The notes under the pieces are model-generated. The model saw only the letters and a list, made by a program, of their open reading frames with translations. It was not told the DNA's origin and did no database searches. This document shows positions 25,664 through 35,524 of a stretch of 47,809 nucleotides of DNA, in pieces. Numbering within the stretch: position 1 is the stretch's first letter; each line of letters begins with the position of its first letter. Position numbers and translations under genes: made by a program. This DNA is from Nocardia sp. NRRL S-836. Its GTDB lineage: Bacteria; Actinomycetota; Actinomycetes; Mycobacteriales; Pseudonocardiaceae. Location: NCBI RefSeq assembly GCF_001279525.1, contig NZ_LGDY01000132.1, positions 1-47,809 of the forward strand, written 5' to 3'.

Positions 25664-26751
25664 CTGACGGCCTCTGCGAGCACCTCGACCACGCGCTCCT
25701 GCTGCGCGCGGGTCAGGCCCTGGTACATCGGCAGCGAGAGGATCTCGCCCGCAGTCTGCTCGGCGTTCGGGAACGACCCGCCGGTGGCGAACGCCTCGGT
25801 CTTGTGGATCGGGGTCGGGTAGTGGATCTGCGCGCCGACGCCGTTGTCCTGCAGGTGCTTGAGCACGCGGTCGCGCTCGGCCACGCGGATGACGTAGAGG
25901 TGCCACACGTGCTCGTTGCCGTCGAGGGTCACCGGCGTCCGCACGCCCTCGACGCCCGCGAGCAGCTCGCCGTAGTACGCGGCGACCTCCTGGCGCATGA
26001 CGTTCCACGCGTTGAGGCGCTTGAGCTTCGCGTGCAGCACGACGGCCTGCAGCGTGTCGAGGCGGCTGTTGAAGCCCAGCGTGCTGTGCACGTACTTCGC
26101 CGGCGAGCCGTGCTGCGAGAGCAGGCGCACCTTCTGCGCGAGGTCGGCGTCCTGCGTGGTGACCGCACCGGCGTCGCCGTACGCGCCGAGGTTCTTGCCG
26201 GGGTAGAAGCTCGTGCCGGCGGCGTGGCCGACCGAGCCGGAGATCGCGCCGTTGCGCTTGGCGCCCTGCGACTGGGCGGCGTCCTCGATCAGGAAGATGC
26301 CCTGCTCGTCGCACACCGGCTTGAGCTCCTCCAGCGGCGCCATCTGGCCGTAGAGGTGCACCGGCAGGACGGCCTTGGTGCGCTCGGTGAACGCGGCGAC
26401 CGCGGCCTTCGTGTCGATCAGGTACGTGTCCGGGTCGCAGTCGACGAACACCGGGGTGGCGCCGGCGCGGGCCACGGCCTCGGCGGTCGCGATGAAGGAG
26501 TTGGCGGGCACAATGCACTCGTCACCGTGGCCGACGCCCACCGCGCGCAGGGCCAGCTCCAGCGCGTCCGTGCCGTTGCCGACACCGATCGTGTGCGCGA
26601 CACCGCTGTACTCGGAGTACGCCTTCTCGAACTCGGCGATCTGCGGCGCGCCGATGAACGCGGTGTTGGCCAGCACCTGCTCCCAGCCCGCGGCGACCTC
26701 GTCGGCGATCTCGGCGTGCTGGAACTTCAGGTCAACGGGAGGGATCTTCAT
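25660..26751 (-). CDS. DegT/DnrJ/EryC1/StrS aminotransferase (WbpE-like)
   Basis: 363-residue PLP-dependent sugar aminotransferase. Landmarks are GVGNGTDALELALRA, the PLP aspartate region FLIEDAAQSQGAK and the Schiff-base lysine in AAGTSFYPGKNLGAYGDAG. These enzymes transfer an amino group, usually from glutamate, onto a nucleotide-linked keto-sugar. The ATG overlaps the stop of the preceding gene (ATGA) and its own stop overlaps the WbpD-like start, placing amination and acylation together. Most WbpE-like of the two aminotransferases in the locus by its MKIPPVDLKFQHAEI opening. Confidence 0.9.
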   Translation of the reverse strand: MKIPPVDLKFQHAEIADEVAAGWEQVLANTAFIGAPQIAEFEKAYSEYSGVAHTIGVGNGTDALELALRAVGVGHGDECIVPANSFIATAEAVARAGATPVFVDCDPDTYLIDTKAAVAAFTERTKAVLPVHLYGQMAPLEELKPVCDEQGIFLIEDAAQSQGAKRNGAISGSVGHAAGTSFYPGKNLGAYGDAGAVTTQDADLAQKVRLLSQHGSPAKYVHSTLGFNSRLDTLQAVVLHAKLKRLNAWNVMRQEVAAYYGELLAGVEGVRTPVTLDGNEHVWHLYVIRVAERDRVLKHLQDNGVGAQIHYPTPIHKTEAFATGGSFPNAEQTAGEILSLPMYQGLTRAQQERVVEVLAEAVR

Positions 26752-27440
26752 CGCTTGTTCGTCCTCATGAGATCGTCGGACTGCGGGAGAACCCGCAGGC
26801 GGCGTGCGGGGGTACCCGCCCACACCTCGTACGGCGGAACGTCTTCGAGCACCACCGCGCCCATGCCGACCAGCGCGTGCTCGCCGACGGACAGGCCTTC
26901 CCTGACCAGCGCACCGCTGCCCAGGTAGGCGGCCTCGCCCACGGACACGCCGCCGGCCAGGGCGACCCTGGCGGCGAACGTGACGTGGTCGGAAATCTGG
27001 TCGTCGTGGGTGATCGTCACGTGCGGCATCACGACGACGTGTGCGCCGATCCGCTGCGGAGCGGTCACGGCGACGAACGCGAGCAGGACCGACCCGTGGC
27101 CGACCTCGACGCCGTGGGCGACGCTCGCGAGGGGGTGGACGACCGTGGCGTAGCGCTCGTCCGGCAGGCCCAGGCGGGCGGAGATCGTCCGCCTGGACGC
27201 CTGGTTGCGCGAGCTGGCCGTGCAGATCACGACCTGCGCGTCCGGGTGCTCGTGGACGGTGCCGGTGCCACCGAGCACCGGCACGCCGTCGACGAGCTCG
27301 CCGTGCCGGGCCGGGTTGTCGTCCAGCAAGCCCAGCACGTCGAACGACGGCGAGACGGTGTTGAGCGCGCGGACCGCGCCCAACACCTCCCGAGCCAGTC
27401 CGCCCGCACCGACGAGCAGCAACGGGCGAGCCGCCGTCAC
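26748..27440 (-). CDS. NeuD/PglD-like sugar O/N-acyltransferase
   Basis: 230 residues in two parts. An N-terminal Rossmann-like domain (PLLLVGAGGLAREVLGAV) binds the UDP-sugar. A C-terminal left-handed beta-helix carries the catalytic histidine region MPHVTITHDDQISDHV and the acetyl-CoA region GSGALVREGLSVGEHALVG. PglD and NeuD proteins acetylate amino sugars such as bacillosamine or sialic-acid precursors. The GTG at 27440 overlaps the upstream aminotransferase stop. It is paired with that aminotransferase as the WbpD-like enzyme is with the second. Confidence 0.87.
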   Translation of the reverse strand: MTAARPLLLVGAGGLAREVLGAVRALNTVSPSFDVLGLLDDNPARHGELVDGVPVLGGTGTVHEHPDAQVVICTASSRNQASRRTISARLGLPDERYATVVHPLASVAHGVEVGHGSVLLAFVAVTAPQRIGAHVVVMPHVTITHDDQISDHVTFAARVALAGGVSVGEAAYLGSGALVREGLSVGEHALVGMGAVVLEDVPPYEVWAGTPARRLRVLPQSDDLMRTNKR

Positions 27441-28570
27441 TTCAGGGACTCCGCGAGAGCCGACACGACCTGGTCCTGCTCGGACTCGGTCATCTGGTGG
27501 AACAGCGGCAGGATCAGCGAACGCCTGGTCAGGTGCTCGGTCACCGGCAGCGTGGCGCGCTCCGCCTCGTCGGTGCCCGCGTAGGCGGGCTCCAGGTGCG
27601 AGGCCATGATGCCGCGGCGGCCGGAGATGCCCTTGCCGAGCAGTTCGGTGAGGACGTCCACGACGGACTTCTCCACCGAGTCCGGCAGCACGACCCAGAA
27701 CGACTGGTAGTTCGTCGTGCCGTACTCCGGGTCGCTGACCCACGTCAGGCCGTCGATCTCGGCGAGCATCTTGTGGTAGCGCTCGGCGAGCTCACGGCGC
27801 TTGGCGATGACGCCGTCCAGCTTGGACAGCTGGATCAGGCCGACCGCCGCCTGCATGTCGGTCATGCGGTAGTTGAACGCGACCTCCTCGTACGCCTCCA
27901 GCTTGACGCTGTTGGTGGCGTGCCGGTCGGCGGCGGAGACGCTCATGCCGTGCTCGCGCAGCTTGCGCAGGCGGACGGCCAGGTCGGCGTCGTTGGTGGT
28001 GACCATGCCGCCCTCACCGGTGGTGAGGAGCTTGCGCGGGTGGAACGACCACGCGGCCAGGTTCGCCGTCGAGCTGACCGGCTTGCCCTTGTACGTGGAG
28101 CCCGCCGCGCAGGCCGAGTCGTGCACCAGCTGGATGCCGTGCTCGTCGCACAACGCCTGCACGGCGTCCACGTCGAACGGCATGCCGCCCTGGTGCACCG
28201 CGATGACCGCGCGCGTGCGCGGCGTGATGACGGCCGCGATCGTCTCCGCCGTGACGTTGCCCGTCAGCGGGTCGACGTCGCAGAACACCGGCGTGGCGCC
28301 GACGTAGCGGACGGCGTTGGCCGTGGCGATGAACGAGAACGACGGGACGACGACCTCGTCGCCCGCGCCGAGCCCCAGCACGTGCATCGACAGGTGCAGG
28401 CCGGTGGTGCAGTTCGACACCGCGACACCGTGGCCGGCGCCCTGGGCAGCGGCGAACCGCTTCTCGAACTCGGCGACCCGCGGTCCCTGGGCGACCCAGC
28501 CGGAGCGGACCACCTCGGCCGCGGCCAGTGCCTCCTCCTCACCGAGGAAGGGCTTGATAACCGGGATCAT
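27437..28570 (-). CDS. DegT/DnrJ/EryC1/StrS aminotransferase
   Basis: 377-residue sugar aminotransferase. The N-terminal MIPVIKPFLGEEEALAAAEV resembles the PglE/PseC-like group; PLP residues appear in VSNCTTGLHLSMHVL, LVHDSACAAGSTYKG and the Schiff-base lysine in WSFHPRKLLTTGEGG. It would act on a keto-sugar nucleotide. Its ATG shares one base with the stop of the SDR gene (TGATG) and its stop overlaps the NeuD-like start, so these form one coupled operon. Which ring position is aminated cannot be told from sequence. Confidence 0.9.
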   Translation of the reverse strand: MIPVIKPFLGEEEALAAAEVVRSGWVAQGPRVAEFEKRFAAAQGAGHGVAVSNCTTGLHLSMHVLGLGAGDEVVVPSFSFIATANAVRYVGATPVFCDVDPLTGNVTAETIAAVITPRTRAVIAVHQGGMPFDVDAVQALCDEHGIQLVHDSACAAGSTYKGKPVSSTANLAAWSFHPRKLLTTGEGGMVTTNDADLAVRLRKLREHGMSVSAADRHATNSVKLEAYEEVAFNYRMTDMQAAVGLIQLSKLDGVIAKRRELAERYHKMLAEIDGLTWVSDPEYGTTNYQSFWVVLPDSVEKSVVDVLTELLGKGISGRRGIMASHLEPAYAGTDEAERATLPVTEHLTRRSLILPLFHQMTESEQDQVVSALAESLK

Positions 28571-29541
28571 CAGACGTTGCCCTTCACGCTGCGCCACCAC
28601 TGCACCAGCTCGACGAGACCGTCGTGCATGGAGATGGTGGGCTTCCAGCCCAGCTCGCGCTCGGCGGCCGAGATGTCGGCGAGCCGGCGCGGCACCGCGT
28701 TGACCGACCGCTCCGGGCCGAACTCCAGCTCACCGGTCGCGCCCATCGCCTCCTGCAACGCCCGCGCCAGGTCGATCAGCGAGGTCTCGGTGGCCGAGGC
28801 GATGTTGTAGACGGTGTCGGTGACGTCCGCCTGCGCCGCCAGGATGTTCGCGCGTGCGATGTCCTTGACGTGCACGAAGTCCATCGTCGCCTTGCCGTCG
28901 CCGAGGATCAGCGGCGGCTGGCCGGCCTCGATGCGCTCCATCCAGCGGATGAGCACCTCGGTGTACTTGCCGTGCGCGTCCATGCGCGGGCCGTACACGT
29001 TGAAGTAGCGCAGCGCCACGTAGTCGAGGTCGTGCATCGCCTTGAAGCTGCGCAGCATGCCCTCGTTGAACGCCTTCGAGGCGCCGTAGAACGTGTCGTT
29101 GTTGTACGGGTGGTGGCGCTCGGTGGTGGGGAACTCCTCGGCGAGGCCGTAGACCGACGCCGTGGACGACGCGATCACCTTCTCGACGTTCGCCTCGACG
29201 GACGCCTCGATGATGTTGAACGTGCCGTCGACCAGCACCTCCAGCGCCACCCTGGGCTCCGCGGCGCACCGCGTGATGCGCAGCGCGGCGAGGTGGAAGA
29301 CGGCGTCCGCGCCCGCGATGGTCTTCTTGACCAGCGGGATGTCGCGGATGTCACCCTCGACGAGCTCGACCTTCTCCGGCGCCCGCTCGAGCGCCTCCGC
29401 GATGTTCTCCACACGGCCGCGGGTCAGGTCGTCGATCACGACGACCTTCGCCGCACCGGCGTCCAGCAGTTGGTCGACCACGTGTGAGCCGATCGTGCCG
29501 GCACCGCCGGTGACCACGATCCGCCGGTCGGTCAACTCCAT
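28570..29541 (-). CDS. NAD-dependent epimerase/dehydratase (SDR)
   Basis: 323-residue extended SDR. NAD motif TGGAGTIGSHV (residues 11-21), DIRD acidic loop, catalytic SSTASVYG and FYGASKAFNEG, and substrate block RYFNVYGPRMDAHGKYTE. It likely epimerises or dehydrates a nucleotide sugar to supply the keto intermediate for the aminotransferases. Ribosome-binding site GAGGAG lies upstream of the ATG. 18 bp downstream of the Gfo/Idh/MocA gene. Exact sugar unknown. Confidence 0.88.
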   Translation of the reverse strand: MELTDRRIVVTGGAGTIGSHVVDQLLDAGAAKVVVIDDLTRGRVENIAEALERAPEKVELVEGDIRDIPLVKKTIAGADAVFHLAALRITRCAAEPRVALEVLVDGTFNIIEASVEANVEKVIASSTASVYGLAEEFPTTERHHPYNNDTFYGASKAFNEGMLRSFKAMHDLDYVALRYFNVYGPRMDAHGKYTEVLIRWMERIEAGQPPLILGDGKATMDFVHVKDIARANILAAQADVTDTVYNIASATETSLIDLARALQEAMGATGELEFGPERSVNAVPRRLADISAAERELGWKPTISMHDGLVELVQWWRSVKGNV

Positions 29542-29559
29542 CTTCGGTGCTCCTCGGGG

Positions 29560-30570
29560 TTAAGCGTTCACTACGGGCACGAAAGTGCCGCCCTGGGCGA
29601 GGCTCTGGGATGCAGCCTCGAGCTGTGCGAGCACGCGGAGGCCCGCTCGTCCGTCGGTGAGCGGCGCACGCTTCTCGATGATCGCAGCCGCGAACTCGGC
29701 CATTACGGCGCGCAGCGCCTCCCCGCCCTTCAGAGCGGGCGCCACGGCGTCGCCGATGCGGTAGGAGATCCGGCGCTCCTCGTCGGTCGGCCAGTCGACC
29801 CCGCGGTCGTAGATGGCCAGCGGCTGCGTCGGGTCCAGGTCGTTCCACACGGCGGTCCGGCCCGATCCGCCCACGATCATCGTGCGGATCTTGGTGGGGG
29901 AGAGCCAGTTCACGTGGGCGTGCGCGATGGCGCCGTTCGACAGCTGCACCGAGAGGTACGCCACACAGGCGCGGCCCAGGTTCGCCGGGTCGGAGCCGTG
30001 CGCGGAGACGGCGACCGGGTGCACGTCGTCGGGCAGGATGGCGTCGAGGATCGACAGGTCGTGCGGGGCGAGGTCCCACAGCACGTCGATGTCCGGCTGC
30101 ACGAGACCCAGGTTGATCCGCACCGAGTCGATGTACTGCAGCTCGCCGAGCTCACCGCCGCGCACGAGCTCGCGCAGGTGCTGCACGACCGGCGTGTAGA
30201 CGAAGGTGTGGTCGAGCATCAGGGTCAGTCCGCGCTGCTCAGCGGCCTCGACCAGCTTCAGCCCGTCCGCGTAGGAGGACGCCAGCGGCTTCTCCACCAG
30301 CACGTGCTTGCCGGCCTCGAGCGCGGCGAGCGCCACCGGCAGGTGCGTGGCGGCGGGCGTGGCGACGGCCACGGCCTCGACCTCGGGGTCGGCGAGGACC
30401 TCGTCCAGGGACGCGCTGACCTTGACCGTGCTGTACCGGCCCAGCACCTGCTGGGCGCGTTCCACGTTCAGGTCGCACAGCGTGGTCAGCCTGAAGTCCG
30501 GGGTCGCCTGGATGTTGCGCACCAGGTTAGGGCCCCAGTAACCGGCGCCGACGACGGCCACACCAACCAT
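29560..30570 (-). CDS. Gfo/Idh/MocA sugar-nucleotide dehydrogenase
   Basis: 336-residue NAD(P)-dependent oxidoreductase. The Rossmann motif is VAVVGAGYWGPNLVRN (residues 3-18), the catalytic lysine motif is VLVEKPLASS (about 95) and the active-site region is MLDHTFVYTPVV. Paralogues of this GYWGPN type recur beside WbpD-like acyltransferases and DegT aminotransferases. It probably makes a 3-keto sugar for amination, as WbpB does, but it is not of the GAAGYIAPRH type of WbpB itself. ATG with AGAGGA upstream; first gene of the minus-strand run. Confidence 0.88.
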   Translation of the reverse strand: MVGVAVVGAGYWGPNLVRNIQATPDFRLTTLCDLNVERAQQVLGRYSTVKVSASLDEVLADPEVEAVAVATPAATHLPVALAALEAGKHVLVEKPLASSYADGLKLVEAAEQRGLTLMLDHTFVYTPVVQHLRELVRGGELGELQYIDSVRINLGLVQPDIDVLWDLAPHDLSILDAILPDDVHPVAVSAHGSDPANLGRACVAYLSVQLSNGAIAHAHVNWLSPTKIRTMIVGGSGRTAVWNDLDPTQPLAIYDRGVDWPTDEERRISYRIGDAVAPALKGGEALRAVMAEFAAAIIEKRAPLTDGRAGLRVLAQLEAASQSLAQGGTFVPVVNA

Positions 30571-30770
30571 CGAGAATTCCTCTCCAAGATCGGAAAACCC
30601 CTGACCAAGGCGCTGACCGATCGGGTCGCGCGAGTACCGCGGTGGTGGCCGGGGCAGTACCCGAGGCAGTGTAGAGGGGTGCCGTTGCAGTACGCTCCGG
30701 CCATCTCGGCCCTGGGTCGTGCGTGTAACGACCTGGCCACCCATGTTGCGGCGTTTCTTGGAGTTCCGTT

Positions 30771-31460
30771 GTGACCGATTGGCCAGACGTGTGGCTCATC
30801 GTCCCCTGCTACAACGAGGGACAGGTCATCGAGGAAGTCATCCGCCACGCACGCCAGACGTTCCCGAACATCGTGTGCGTCGACGACGGCAGCAAGGACG
30901 ACTCGGCGGCCGGCATCCGCGCCGGCGGGGCGCACCTCGTGCAGCACCCGGTCAACCTCGGCCAGGGTGCGGCCATCCAGACCGGCATCGAGTACGCCCG
31001 CAAACAGCCGGGGGCCAAGTACTTCGTCACCTTCGACGCCGACGGGCAGCACCGCATCGAGGACGTCCTCGTGATGCTGGAGCGCCTGCGGTCCGAGGAC
31101 GTCGACATCGTGGTCGGCACCCGCTTCCGCGGCGACGTCCAGGAGAGCGTGCCGTGGATCAAGCGGCTCGTCCTCAAGACCGTCGTGCTGCTGAGCCCGC
31201 GCACCCGCTCCCTCGGGCTGACCGACGCCCACAACGGCCTGCGCGTGTTCAACAAGAAGGTCGCCGACGAGATGAACATCACTCTCAACGGCATGGGCCA
31301 CGCGTCGGAGATCGTCGAGCTCATCAGCGTGCGGAACTGGCGGGTGACCGAGGAGCCGGTGACGATCCTCTACACCGAGTACTCGATGTCCAAGGGCCAG
31401 TCGCTGATCAACGGCGTCAACATCCTCTTCGACACGATGCTGAAGGGCAGGGCGCACTGA
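30771..31460 (+). CDS. GT2 glycosyltransferase (DPM1/polyprenyl-phosphate type)
   Basis: 229-residue cytoplasmic GT-A glycosyltransferase. LIVPCYNEGQVIEEVI is the donor site opening, VDDGSKDDS follows, and the metal-binding DxD is in TFDADGQHR. There is no C-terminal membrane domain. The similarity is to dolichyl/polyprenyl-phosphate sugar synthases, so it may load a sugar onto a polyprenyl phosphate. GTG start with TTGGAG upstream. First gene of a GT2-DUF2304-GT2 unit and divergent from the amino-sugar operon (200-bp spacer). Confidence 0.9.
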   Translation: MTDWPDVWLIVPCYNEGQVIEEVIRHARQTFPNIVCVDDGSKDDSAAGIRAGGAHLVQHPVNLGQGAAIQTGIEYARKQPGAKYFVTFDADGQHRIEDVLVMLERLRSEDVDIVVGTRFRGDVQESVPWIKRLVLKTVVLLSPRTRSLGLTDAHNGLRVFNKKVADEMNITLNGMGHASEIVELISVRNWRVTEEPVTILYTEYSMSKGQSLINGVNILFDTMLKGRAH

Positions 31461-31461
31461 C

Positions 31462-31809
31462 ATGCCGATTCAGTACATCCTCGTTCTCCTCGTCGCGGGC
31501 CTGCTGATCCTCTTCGTGCGCAAGCGGGGCAACGCGAAGTCGGCGGCGAGCGTCAAGCTGGCGTTCATCCTGTTCGTGATCTTCGGCATCTACGCGGTGC
31601 TGCGGCCGGGCGACCTCACGGTCATCGCCGGCTGGCTCGGCGTCGGCAGGGGCACCGACCTGCTCCTGTACGGCATCGTCATCGTCTTCACCGCCGCGAC
31701 GCTGAACACGTACCTGCGGTTCAAGGAGCTCGAGCTGCGCTACGCGCGCCTGGCCAGGGCGATCGCGATCCGCCAGGCTGAGCCGCCGGCCGACGAAGCG
31801 GGGAAGTGA
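31462..31809 (+). CDS. DUF2304 membrane protein
   Basis: 115 residues with three hydrophobic segments (IQYILVLLVAGLLILFV; VKLAFILFVIFGIYAVL; LLLYGIVIVFTAATLNTYL) and a basic cytoplasmic tail with a coiled, KELELRYARLAR segment. DUF2304 proteins are usually encoded beside GT2 enzymes of the DPM1 type and probably anchor or assist them (context inference). ATG one base after the previous stop. Confidence 0.87.
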   Translation: MPIQYILVLLVAGLLILFVRKRGNAKSAASVKLAFILFVIFGIYAVLRPGDLTVIAGWLGVGRGTDLLLYGIVIVFTAATLNTYLRFKELELRYARLARAIAIRQAEPPADEAGK

Positions 31810-31812
31810 GCC

Positions 31813-32700
31813 ATGACCGTCCACTTCGTGGCGCCGTACTACCTCGAACCGAAGATCCTGTTCGAGATGATCGACAGCGTGTGCGCGCAGACCCGCGACG
31901 AGTGGCTGCTCACGGTCGTCGACGACCAGTACCCCGGCACCGCCGCCGAGGACTACATCAGGCAGATCGGTGACCCGCGCATCGAGTACGTGCGCAACGA
32001 GGTCAACCTCGGCGCGACCGAGAACGTCACCCGGTCGATGTCCCTCGGACGGGGCAAGTACCTGGTCGTGCTCGGCGCGGACGACGCGCTGGAGCCGAAC
32101 TACGTCGACGTCGTGCTCGGCATGTTCGAGCGGCACCCGAACGCGATCATGGCCCACCCCGGCGTGATCGTGGTCGATGACAACAGCAAACCGCACGACC
32201 CGCTGCCGCTGGCCGACCGCGTGAAGATCTTCGCGGGCCGCAACGCGTGGAAGCACTCCGAGCTCGACGGCCCCGACGCGCTGGCCAGCCTGATGAACGG
32301 CAACTGGCTGTACGTGCCGGCCATGGCCTTCCGCCAGGACGTCGTCGCGGGCACCACCATCCGGCACGACTTCGGCTCGATCGGCGACCTCGGCTGGGTG
32401 ACCGACCTGCTGCTCAAGGGCGGCACGCTGGCGCTCGACCCGACGCCGGTGTTCCGCTACCGCCGCCACATGGCGAGCCACTCGTCCAACCACGCCAAGG
32501 ACGTGATCCGGTTCGACGAGGAGAAGTTCTTCTACCTCGACGCCGCGAAGCGCCTGGAGGCGAAGGGCTGGACGAAGGCGGCCCGCGCGGCCCGGTTGCA
32601 CGTGTTCAGCCGGCTGCACGCGATGCAGTCCGCGCTGGACGCGCTCAAGGGCGGCGACGTGAAGCGGACGATGGCGCTGGCCAAGCGCGGCCTGAGCTGA
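31813..32700 (+). CDS. GT2 family glycosyltransferase
   Basis: 295-residue GT-A glycosyltransferase. It opens MTVHFVAPYYLEPKILFEMI and has the donor motif VVDDQYPG, the NLGATENVTRSM block and the metal site VVLGADDALEP. No membrane helix is obvious. ATG 3 nt after DUF2304, so it is the third gene of the unit. It probably adds the specialised amino sugar, or another residue, to the glycan. A strong terminator follows. Confidence 0.88.
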   Translation: MTVHFVAPYYLEPKILFEMIDSVCAQTRDEWLLTVVDDQYPGTAAEDYIRQIGDPRIEYVRNEVNLGATENVTRSMSLGRGKYLVVLGADDALEPNYVDVVLGMFERHPNAIMAHPGVIVVDDNSKPHDPLPLADRVKIFAGRNAWKHSELDGPDALASLMNGNWLYVPAMAFRQDVVAGTTIRHDFGSIGDLGWVTDLLLKGGTLALDPTPVFRYRRHMASHSSNHAKDVIRFDEEKFFYLDAAKRLEAKGWTKAARAARLHVFSRLHAMQSALDALKGGDVKRTMALAKRGLS

Positions 32701-32723
32701 CCCGCTCGGCACACCGGTCACAG

Positions 32724-32754
32724 CAACGGCCCCCGTCACCGACGGGGGCCGTTG
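32724..32754. terminator. bidirectional terminator hairpin
   Basis: CAACGGCCCCCGTC (32724-32737), loop ACC, and GACGGGGGCCGTTG (32741-32754) form a perfect 14-bp stem. It sits between the convergent GT2 and flippase genes. No strong T run on either side. Confidence 0.8.
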
Positions 32755-32769
32755 CGCGTGGTGCGCCGG

Positions 32770-34056
32770 TCAGCGCCCGGCTTCGCTGCGCCGGTGCGCG
32801 GCGCCGGACAGCCGGAAGAAGCTGACCAGGATCACGAGCAGCGTCAGTGCCGGTCCGACGACCTGCGCGGCGGCCGCCATGGTGGGCACGTCGCCGGGCA
32901 GCAGGGCGAAGCCGAACGTCGCCGCGGTGCCCAGGGCCCACGCGCCGGTGATGGTGCGGTCGTTGCCCATGGCGACCAGCGCGGGCTGCACCGCGAACAC
33001 CCCGATCAGCACCACCGTGCCGAACGCCAGCAGCGCCATCACCAGCGCGGTCAGCGTGGAGGTGTCGGTGCCCATGAACACCCGCAGCACCCACGAGCCG
33101 ACCAGCACGAACAGCACCGAGTAGACCAGCCCCAGCGCCGTCACGGCGCCGAGCGTGAGCATGATCCGCCGCTTCACGAACCCGAAGTCGCCCCTGGTCA
33201 CCGCCGCCGTCAGCGCGGGCAGCAGCATCGTCTGCACCGGGAAGAACGCGAGCTGCGGGATCCGCGCGACCACCACGGCCTGCGCGAACGCCAGCGCGAC
33301 CAGGCTGTCCTCGCCGAGCCGGGACGACACCATCAGCGGCGCGAGGTTCGGCAGCAGCTGGGCCAGCAGGCTGGCCGTCGCGAGCGCGGCCAGCGCCTTG
33401 GTCAGCAGCGGCACCTCACCGGGAACGCGCTGGTCACCGCCGCTCGGGGCGGTCCGCAGCCACAGCAGGCCCGCGGCCACCGCGACCAGCGAGCTGGCCA
33501 GGTAGCCGGCGCCGAAGATCCACGCCGACGACACGTGCCCGAACACCAGCAGCGACACGACCACGATCCGCGCGCCGCCCTCGACCATGAGGGACGCGGC
33601 GTACCCGCTGAACCGCTGCAGGCCGCCGAGCGCGCCACGCACGATGCTGAGCGCCGCCAGGATCGCCGGGGTGGCCAGCACCCCCAGGAACAGCCCCCAG
33701 TCGCCGTACAGCGTCTTCGGCAGCAGGTACGGCGAGAGCAGCAGCAGCCCCGCCATCACCACACCGACGAGCGACGCACCGCCGATGCACATCTTGCGCA
33801 CGACCGGGCGCAGCGCGTGTCCCGATGCGACGGCCGCGCTCACCGACCGGCTCGTGACCTGCTCCAGCGCGAAGAAGATGCCGGGGCCGACCACGTTGAC
33901 GACGAAGTAGAAGTTCGTCGCGCGCAGGGCCTCGCTCGTGACGAGCGTGCGGCCGGTCAGCGTGACGAAGAGGTAGCCGGCCAGACCGAAGACGCCGAGC
34001 CCGGCCGCCATCAGGACAGGGGGGCTGAGCAGCTTGGGACGTACCGAGGACAGCAC
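32770..34056 (-). CDS. polysaccharide flippase (Wzx/MATE-like)
   Basis: 428 residues with about 12-14 hydrophobic segments throughout (for example VLMAAGLGVFGLAGYLFVTL; TALVMALLAFGTVVLIGVFA) and a short basic C-terminus. The layout fits the polysaccharide transporter/MVF superfamily that flips lipid-linked sugars across the membrane. The GTG at 34056 follows TAAGGT (34068-34063) by 6 nt, a leaderless promoter. Located between the accessory GT genes and glf, so it likely exports a lipid-linked glycan made by this locus. Confidence 0.83.
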   Translation of the reverse strand: MLSSVRPKLLSPPVLMAAGLGVFGLAGYLFVTLTGRTLVTSEALRATNFYFVVNVVGPGIFFALEQVTSRSVSAAVASGHALRPVVRKMCIGGASLVGVVMAGLLLLSPYLLPKTLYGDWGLFLGVLATPAILAALSIVRGALGGLQRFSGYAASLMVEGGARIVVVSLLVFGHVSSAWIFGAGYLASSLVAVAAGLLWLRTAPSGGDQRVPGEVPLLTKALAALATASLLAQLLPNLAPLMVSSRLGEDSLVALAFAQAVVVARIPQLAFFPVQTMLLPALTAAVTRGDFGFVKRRIMLTLGAVTALGLVYSVLFVLVGSWVLRVFMGTDTSTLTALVMALLAFGTVVLIGVFAVQPALVAMGNDRTITGAWALGTAATFGFALLPGDVPTMAAAAQVVGPALTLLVILVSFFRLSGAAHRRSEAGR

Positions 34057-34062
34057 CCGGTC

Positions 34063-35342
<1,280 letters not shown>

Positions 35343-35349
35343 TGTGGTT

Positions 35350-35392
35350 AGCCCGCCTGACCTGCGGTAATCTGAGGTTCAGGCGGGCTTTT
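35350..35392 (+). terminator. rho-independent terminator after glf
   Basis: AGCCCGCCTGA (35350-35360) pairs with TCAGGCGGGCT (35379-35389), followed by TTTT. Inner CCT/AGG pairs extend the stem. This is the only hairpin in the window with a proper T tail on the coding side. Confidence 0.88.
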
Positions 35393-35524
35393 CCGTGTCC
35401 ATCTCCTACCATGCAACCCGACGACACGCACGCCACGTTCAACCGGTGTGGCAGTTGCCGTCGTCGCCATTGACAGAGCTGACTCGAACCGAAGACGACC
35501 ACGTCGGTTCGCCGGAGGAAGCAC

